In this document: piece after piece, positions 59,213 to 64,000 of the stretch
How positions within the stretch are numbered: the first letter of the stretch is position 1
Layout: every line of letters begins with the position of its first letter
Position numbers and translations under genes: made by a program
Notes under the pieces: generated by a model
What the model was told of the DNA's origin: nothing
The model's input: only the letters and a program-made list of their open reading frames with translations
Database searches by the model: none
Assembly (NCBI GenBank): GCA_016290995.1
Contig: JAEEVR010000001.1
Location: 193,612 to 257,611 of the forward strand
Length of the DNA stretch: 64,000 nt
Origin: Treponema sp.
Lineage (GTDB): Bacteria > Spirochaetota > Spirochaetia > Treponematales > Treponemataceae
Direction of reading: 5' to 3'

Positions 59213-61420
59213 ATGAGAGTTTTGGAAGAAAAGAAAACTAATTGCCGCGAGCCTGTGGCGGCGCCAGCGCTTTGCTTTGACGATAGGGAGCTTTCGTCTT
59301 ACGTTTACGACCAATGCTTTGAGGGAGTGATTTTTTACAGCGGAAAATTTTGCGGCGAGTTGTTGGAGCGCATTTATTCGCGCGATGAACTTGAATCTTT
59401 GCTCAAATGTTATGTGTTCCTTTTGGAGAAGCGGAGGAACGAAAAATATCAAGAGCTTGAAAAGAAACTTCCAATACGCATTGATAAAATCATTGAAATG
59501 TTTTTAGACGACTTGAAGAACGATTTTGACGCTTTCCGAGATGTTTTCATCTTTCACAGGGATACGAAAGCAGCGCTATATAAGGACAAAACGCCAATCG
59601 ACAAAATGCTGGACACCCCTTGCGCAAAATCTTTTTGCGACGGCCTGAACTTGAACTATTTTGAAAAGCAGCTTTTGCTCTTGGCCGTTGCTCAAAAGGA
59701 ATGGGGATGGCTTTTTCCCGATTCAAAAGGAGATAAGTACAAGTCGAGAATTTTTTCTAACGTCGTAAAAGCGGACTTTGACACATGGTTCTCGCTTGCC
59801 CGCAAGTTGAACGACAGAATGTTGCGGCTTGGATTGTTCAGCGAGGCTTGGACTGTCCGCGAGTACGTCTACGCTTTTTTTAAGGACGAGAACGCAAGCT
59901 GCTCGCTTTGCAAAATCGTTCCCGACGAAAAGCGCGACATTTACGATTACCACAAAATAAGCGCGGACAACGATAAAACTTTAAGCCTTGCAATGAACCA
60001 AACGCTTGAATACATCGAAAACCATAAAGGCTGTTGGCAAATTGTAAGCGGCCTAAGCGATTGGTCGGTCAGGAATTTTATCGCGTGGGATTGCAAGCTT
60101 GCGCGGCTTGACCTTTACGAGTTTTCGCCGGAACTTTCATATCTCAGTCAGGAAGAGCTTGAGTTTTACGTTTACGCGCTTTCAAGCCGCCTGCGCGGAA
60201 GAAAGGCCGCGATGTTCATAAGCCAAGAATGCGCTCGAAAACTTTTGGACTGCCCCAAAGAAGGGCGGCTTGGCGTTAGGGTAAAGACAAAAAGCAAGGG
60301 CCGGCATTCTGCGACGGAACAAAACGGCTCGGTCCTAAGAATGGTCGGCTGCCCGATTTTTGTCGCCGCGCAAGGCTCGCCGCAAGATTTAAAGGAAGGC
60401 TTGGAAGACCTTGGGGCCAGCGTTTTGCATTGCGCCGAGATACAAGTTCCCAAAGAAAATTTGCGCCAAGAGCGCTCCAAGGATTTTTTTTACGAGCGAA
60501 AAATTCCTGAAAAATTTTTGCAAGCGGCGAGCGAGAAAAGCGCCAAGCTGGAAATCCCGCCGGAAGATTGGGAAGATGCCGCCGAGATTCTAAAGAACGC
60601 CACGCGGCTTTCTCCCGACGCTGCGATGGAATTGCTTGAGGAAAAATACAAAAAGCGGCCCGATGACGACGTTAGGAAAAACGCGCGCTTTTCTTTTGAG
60701 GCTTTGAACACAAGCCCGCGAATCGAAGAGCTTGTCAGCGCGCTGAAGAACGCGGACGAGTATCAAAACGGGCAATACGACAAGGAGTCGGGCGTTAGGA
60801 TTTTGTGCTACGGAGTTTCAGGCGCGGGAAAGACCGCCTGCGCGGAAGAAATTTCCAAGATGCTGGACAAGCCGCTTGTGACTGCGCGCGCGTCGGACAT
60901 TTTGGGAAGCCTTGTCGGCGAAACGGAGCAAAACATCAAGCGCGTTTTTGAGGAAGCGGCGGACAAAAAGGCCGTGCTTTTGATTGACGAGGCCGACTCC
61001 TTTTTGAACGAACGCGGCGACACGCTGAACCACCACAACGATGTAATGACCAACGAATTTTTGGTTCAGATGGAGCGCTATCCCTACATCGTGATTTGCA
61101 ACACCAACTTGCCTGAAATTTTGGATTCGGCCACCGACAGGCGCTTTCACTTTAAGGTTTGCTTTAAGCCGCTCACAAAAGAGGGAACGGAAATCTTGTG
61201 GAAAAAATATTTTCCTGACTACGAAATTTCCGGCGAAAAGCTTAATGAAATTTTCAGGGCGGGCGACATCACTCCCGGCGACTTTGGCGCCTTGGGGCAA
61301 AGGATTCGCTTTTTGGACAAGGAAAAAATTTGCGCGGACTACATCGCAGATGAATTAAAGACGATGGTCGCGGGTAAAAAAGACAACAAAAAAAGCCGCA
61401 AAATCGGCTTTGAGCTATAG
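59213..61420 (+). CDS. AAA+ ATPase with a large N-terminal domain
   Basis: 735 residues. The first 490 have no recognised domain. The AAA+ module (about 525-700) is complete: Walker A YGVSGAGKTACAE, SLVGETEQNIKRVFEEA, Walker B AVLLIDEADSFL, sensor VICNTNL, and the Arg finger DRRFHFKV. This resembles classic AAA (FtsH/p97-like) ATPases without a protease. GGAGG is seven bases before the ATG. It is followed 11 bases later by a second AAA+ gene and then an XRE gene, so the three look like one operon, possibly a defence system. Confidence 0.8.
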   Translation: MRVLEEKKTNCREPVAAPALCFDDRELSSYVYDQCFEGVIFYSGKFCGELLERIYSRDELESLLKCYVFLLEKRRNEKYQELEKKLPIRIDKIIEMFLDDLKNDFDAFRDVFIFHRDTKAALYKDKTPIDKMLDTPCAKSFCDGLNLNYFEKQLLLLAVAQKEWGWLFPDSKGDKYKSRIFSNVVKADFDTWFSLARKLNDRMLRLGLFSEAWTVREYVYAFFKDENASCSLCKIVPDEKRDIYDYHKISADNDKTLSLAMNQTLEYIENHKGCWQIVSGLSDWSVRNFIAWDCKLARLDLYEFSPELSYLSQEELEFYVYALSSRLRGRKAAMFISQECARKLLDCPKEGRLGVRVKTKSKGRHSATEQNGSVLRMVGCPIFVAAQGSPQDLKEGLEDLGASVLHCAEIQVPKENLRQERSKDFFYERKIPEKFLQAASEKSAKLEIPPEDWEDAAEILKNATRLSPDAAMELLEEKYKKRPDDDVRKNARFSFEALNTSPRIEELVSALKNADEYQNGQYDKESGVRILCYGVSGAGKTACAEEISKMLDKPLVTARASDILGSLVGETEQNIKRVFEEAADKKAVLLIDEADSFLNERGDTLNHHNDVMTNEFLVQMERYPYIVICNTNLPEILDSATDRRFHFKVCFKPLTKEGTEILWKKYFPDYEISGEKLNEIFRAGDITPGDFGALGQRIRFLDKEKICADYIADELKTMVAGKKDNKKSRKIGFEL

Positions 61421-61431
61421 GAGGAATTATT

Positions 61432-62919
61432 ATGAAAGAGATTGTTTACAAGAGCGACGCGCAACGACGCTTGGCGGAAGTTTTGGACGAGTTGAAAATT
61501 GAGGCGAGGTATTCTCCGTCGGACGAAGTTTTCGTCTTGCCGGAGCAAGCCATTATGGTTTACGAAGAAAGAATTCCCGACATGGAAAAATACAGGAGCC
61601 AAGTTCCGCAAGAAAGAATTCTTCAAATCCATGCGGACGGCTCTTTGTCCAACGAGCGCTATGAGGCTAGGATCAAGCGCTGCGACAAGTGCAAAAAATT
61701 CTTTGTGTTCCTAAAAGAGAAGGGGCAGAACAAAACCTTTTCTTGCCCGATGTGCGGTTCAAGCGACCTGCGCTTTTTGTCCAACAACGCCCGCATTCCA
61801 GGCTGGTACGGCGAAAAAAAACAAACGATTATCGACGAGCGGGAAGCGGAAAAACACCTTGATTCGGTTGTCTCCCAAAAGGAAGAGATTGAGTCGCTTA
61901 TCGACAAATTGAGGGGCGAGGCAAGATGCGTCAAGGCGACTGACGAACAGGCTTCCCGAATAAAAAAGCTTTTGGAAAAATATCCCAATATGTCGGAAGT
62001 CGTTGAATACATTCTAAGCGCCTTTGAAATCGCCAGGCTCAAAGAAAACCATGACATCAGCTTTAAGCCGATTGTTTTGGTCGGCGGCCCGGGCTGCGGA
62101 AAAAGTTCCTTTGTTTCGGAACTGTGCGAAATCATAATGGGAAAAAAGACTCTAAAGATAGACTTGGGGAACGACGTGGCTTCCTTTACCTTTACTGGTT
62201 CCGACCCCGGCTACACGCATTCGCGCCACGGCCGCATAATAGAAGCGATGTTCTCCGACAAAAAAGGCGAAGGTCCTTTGAAGAATCCCGTGATTCACTT
62301 TGACGAATTGGACAAGGTTAACGGCAAGCAAAACTACAGCGTGGAAACCGTGTTCTATTCCATTTTGGAAAAGAACACCGCCCGCCGCTTTTACGACAAC
62401 TTTATCGGAATCAACGTTGACGCTTCGGGAATAAACTACATCTTTACCGCGAACACGCTTGAAGGAATTCCAAAGCCGATTGTAAACCGCCTTCGCGTGT
62501 TTAACATAGAAAACTATAGCCACAAGCAGCTCAAGGATTGCGTGATAGACAGTTGCTACAAGGCTTGGCTTTGCAACAACGGCATTGAGGCGGAATGGCT
62601 TCCTAAGGTTTTGTCGTCGTTCATCAAGGAAAGAATTCTTGAAGAATGCCACGACGATCCGCGCAGCATCGAAGACGCGATAACGTCTGTCTTTATGGAC
62701 ACGCTTATGGATGATTCCGAGACCGGCCACAAAATCGCGCTCTTTTCGCCGGACGAAATCGCCGCGGGTTGGAAAAACTTTCGCGGCGCCAAGGCGATTT
62801 CTGACCAGCGCTGGAAGCTTCCTCGCGGCTTTGTAAAAGAAGAAAAAGGCGGCGAAAAAGTTTTAGTTGAAGAATTGCTAGACCTTGTCGGCCCTTTTGA
62901 TAATAAAGAAGGGGAGTAA
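61432..62919 (+). CDS. Lon-like AAA+ ATPase with a zinc ribbon, lacking a protease domain
   Basis: 495 residues. A zinc ribbon (CDKCKKFFVF then CPMCG) is near 84-110, then a helical part, then an AAA+ domain resembling the Lon ATPase (Walker A VLVGGPGCGKSSF, DVASFTFTGSDPGYTHSRHG, Walker B VIHFDELDK, PKPIVNRLRVFNIENYS). The Ser-Lys protease of Lon is absent. GGAGG precedes the ATG. Lon-type ATPase cores without protease occur in several remodelling machines; the exact role is unknown. Confidence 0.8.
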   Translation: MKEIVYKSDAQRRLAEVLDELKIEARYSPSDEVFVLPEQAIMVYEERIPDMEKYRSQVPQERILQIHADGSLSNERYEARIKRCDKCKKFFVFLKEKGQNKTFSCPMCGSSDLRFLSNNARIPGWYGEKKQTIIDEREAEKHLDSVVSQKEEIESLIDKLRGEARCVKATDEQASRIKKLLEKYPNMSEVVEYILSAFEIARLKENHDISFKPIVLVGGPGCGKSSFVSELCEIIMGKKTLKIDLGNDVASFTFTGSDPGYTHSRHGRIIEAMFSDKKGEGPLKNPVIHFDELDKVNGKQNYSVETVFYSILEKNTARRFYDNFIGINVDASGINYIFTANTLEGIPKPIVNRLRVFNIENYSHKQLKDCVIDSCYKAWLCNNGIEAEWLPKVLSSFIKERILEECHDDPRSIEDAITSVFMDTLMDDSETGHKIALFSPDEIAAGWKNFRGAKAISDQRWKLPRGFVKEEKGGEKVLVEELLDLVGPFDNKEGE

Positions 62920-62924
62920 GATTT

Positions 62925-63158
62925 ATGGAAAGACCTGTGATTGACATTCCCGCAACGTCAAGGCGGCTCAAAGAAATCCGAGAGGAGCGCGGGCTAAAAA
63001 TTGCGGACGTTCAAAAGCTCTTTAACTTTGAATATCCGCAGGCCGTATACGATTGGGAGAACCCCGAGAAAAAGACTCTTCCCAGAATCGAAAACCTTGT
63101 CTTTTTGGCGAAGATTTACGGTGTTTCTATGGACGAGCTTATTGTTTATGAGCGGTGA
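62925..63158 (+). CDS. XRE-family helix-turn-helix regulator
   Basis: 77 residues: a lone helix-turn-helix (SRRLKEIREERGLKIADVQK, AVYDWENPEKKTLPRIENLV, FLAKIYGVSMDELIVYER). It follows the Lon-like gene after five bases; the ribosome site GGGGAG lies in the end of that gene. It probably regulates the AAA+ operon. The motif GVSMDELI is typical of phage-type repressors. Confidence 0.85.
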   Translation: MERPVIDIPATSRRLKEIREERGLKIADVQKLFNFEYPQAVYDWENPEKKTLPRIENLVFLAKIYGVSMDELIVYER

Positions 63159-63187
63159 GGGCGTGGAGGATGGAATTAAATTCTTTT

Positions 63188-63682
63188 TCAAAGTTTCATC
63201 TCATATTCCACGCTTACGTTCAATATGGCTGCGGCTTTTGAAGTAGACATAAGCTCTTTGTCCAAGGCTTCGCTTACAGCCGACTCTAGAACTTCTTCAA
63301 AGTTGTCCGCGGTGTACGGTATTTTTCTGTCCAAGACTTCTTCAAGATGCTTTATTTTTCTTTCCCGTATTGCGGGAATAACGGCGCTTTTTTCCGTCAC
63401 CCTTTCTCCAAGCTCAAAAAATGAGTCCACGTTTATTTTAAAGTATCTTGTAACGCTTATCAAAAGTACGTCTGTAAACATTTCTTTTCCGGCGAAACAC
63501 GCCTTGAGCCGCTCCTTGTCGAAGACTTTTGAGAATTCTTTTCCGGGGAAACATACCTTGAGCCACTCGTTGTCGAAGTTTTTTGACAATTCTTCGGCAA
63601 GTTCGTCCGGGGTTATGTCGCGCAGGAGGCATTGTTCGTACAAGCGGTCTGAAAAAAGATTTTTGATGTCAGGCAGTTCCAT
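63188..63682 (-). CDS. Unknown protein with an internal 19-residue duplication
   Basis: 164 residues from MELPDIKNLFSDR. Residues about 35-70 contain two similar units: FDNEWLKVCFPGKEFSKV and FDKERLKACFAGKEMFTDV, reflecting a tandem 54-bp DNA repeat (63482-63600 region). The rest is helical with no known motif. ATG 63682 is ten bases after the leftward -10 of module 6, with no ribosome site. Convergent with the AAA+ operon. Confidence 0.6.
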   Translation of the reverse strand: MELPDIKNLFSDRLYEQCLLRDITPDELAEELSKNFDNEWLKVCFPGKEFSKVFDKERLKACFAGKEMFTDVLLISVTRYFKINVDSFFELGERVTEKSAVIPAIRERKIKHLEEVLDRKIPYTADNFEEVLESAVSEALDKELMSTSKAAAILNVSVEYEMKL

Positions 63683-63692
63683 AGCGCCTTTC

Positions 63693-63765
63693 AATATAGC
63701 GCTAGTCCGCGTTCCGCGCATTAAAATATTACTTTATTGACAACTTCTTCTTTTTGGCTTACACT
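63693..63765. promoter_or_regulatory. Palindromic bidirectional promoter module 6
   Basis: Palindrome CATTAAAA/CTTTATTG (63719-63739). Leftward ATGCGC register, 17, TATATT (gene 63682). Rightward TTGACA, 17, TACACT (small RNA A copy 2). Span 73 bp. Left flank matches module 2, right flank matches module 1. Confidence 0.8.
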
Positions 63766-63769
63766 TAAA

Positions 63770-63837
63770 GAGCCTTGAGTGGTCAATCGTGGGGGTAATA
63801 AGAACCCTCTTTCGTTTGCCCATTCAAGGCTTTTTTT
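63770..63837 (+). ncRNA. Candidate small RNA A, copy 2
   Basis: Same promoter and layout as copy 1 at 53460. Outer stem AGCCTTGAGTGG/CCATTCAAGGCT (63771-63782 with 63820-63831) and inner stem GGGGGT/ACCCTC, then seven T. Compared with copy 1 the stem changes keep pairing (G-U to A-U, G-U to G-C, C-G to U-A), which argues for selection on RNA structure. Confidence 0.7.
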
Positions 63838-63852
63838 GTTGTGTTAACTTCC

Positions 63853-63884
63853 AAAAAAAACGCTCCCGCCAAAAGGCAGGAGCG
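63853..63884 (-). terminator. Terminator of a minus-strand unit entering from the right
   Basis: Stem CGCTCCTGCC/GGCGGGAGCG on the minus strand with loop TTTT and eight T. It faces small RNA A copy 2, continuing the convergent pattern. Confidence 0.88.
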
Positions 63885-64000
63885 AATGCCGTTGAAGTTC
63901 GCCATATTTCCTCAACCGCCGGACAACGATTGTCCGACCCCGCAGCAGGCATCTCTACATTAAACGGCGCGTCGTTAGAGGGCAGCGCTCCTCTGTCGCA
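63885..64000 (-). other. End of a structured minus-strand transcript cut by the window edge
   Basis: Contains local pairings GGACAA/TTGTCC, GTTGA/TCAAC and ATGCC/GGCAT that nest into a branched structure just before the terminator. One frame stays open through the terminator but ends in it, with no family resemblance, so I favour the 3' part of a non-coding RNA over a protein gene. The start is outside the window. Confidence 0.35.

Noticed and set aside
53382..63765. CRISPR array or insertion-sequence ends as an explanation of the repeated palindromes
   Set aside because: Spacing between copies is irregular and gene-sized, there are no spacer-length intervals, no transposase and no target-site duplications, and the copies align exactly with promoter elements.
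63885..64000. C-terminal coding region of a protein on the minus strand
   Set aside because: One frame is open, but it runs through the terminator stem and its T run, and the composition (many Trp, Phe, Arg in a row) is unlike the coding style here. I kept it as a probable RNA end.

Overview
The window looks like a chromosomal segment of a Treponema-type spirochaete. Supporting signs are the periplasmic-flagella genes (flgN-flgK-flgL-fliW-csrA and flgB-flgC-fliE), a TPR lipoprotein-dependent TRAP transporter of the tatT-tatP-tatQM kind known from Treponema pallidum, a complete Rnf complex, ClpP/trigger factor next to tRNA genes, many small outer-membrane beta-barrels and lipoproteins, and a uniform codon style. 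Genes are densely packed and many are coupled by ATGA or TAATG overlaps.

Region by region: 1-3.2 kb holds clpX (cut), clpP, tig and six tRNA genes on the minus strand. 3.2-7.7 kb is a flagellar hook-junction operon ending in fliW-csrA, with a sigma-28-like promoter. 7.7-13.6 kb has comFC, then cheW with a PLP-lacking aminotransferase-like protein, nadK, recN and an unknown gene. 13.6-18.5 kb is rnfCDGEAB (minus). 18.5-25 kb has a membrane HD-domain protein, a lipoprotein whose promoter contains a run of nine G, and a minus-strand run of ferredoxin, M23 peptidase, PEGA protein and purC. 25-43 kb carries murG, cvpA, DNA polymerase III delta prime, an NtrB/NtrC-type pair, the TRAP transporter, a GH3-type glycosidase, an rRNA m5C methyltransferase, a GAF-HD protein, zapA and infC-rpmI-rplT. 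43-51.6 kb has flgB-flgC-fliE, an apparent lipid-related group (acyltransferase, HAD hydrolase, GH3 acyl-adenylase, glycosyltransferase-like protein), pta and tRNA-Val.

From tRNA-Val to the right edge the window becomes an accessory island. It opens with a broken tyrosine integrase and a Phd/RelE-type toxin-antitoxin pair. Then comes the most striking structure: six copies of a palindromic bidirectional promoter module (CATTAAAG-N5-CTTTAATG, with the -35 boxes built into the palindrome arms and a -10 box 17 bp out on each side). In five of the six, the two -10 boxes span 73-74 bp. Between every two neighbouring modules lies exactly one convergent pair of transcription units: sRNA/sRNA, unknown/metallophosphoesterase, unknown/unknown, lipoprotein/XRE plus degenerate methyltransferase, and a two-AAA+-ATPase operon/unknown. 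Three kinds of small RNA gene (one present twice with compensatory base changes) occupy some of the slots. The flanks of the modules are shuffled relative to each other, which suggests that the palindromes act as joints of an exchangeable cassette array.

A second window-wide pattern is that about a dozen genes have a good -10 box only 6-10 bases upstream of the start codon and no Shine-Dalgarno sequence, which predicts leaderless or nearly leaderless mRNAs next to ordinary AGGAG-led operon genes. No CRISPR array or rRNA gene was seen. All family calls are by eye from motifs; no database search was run.
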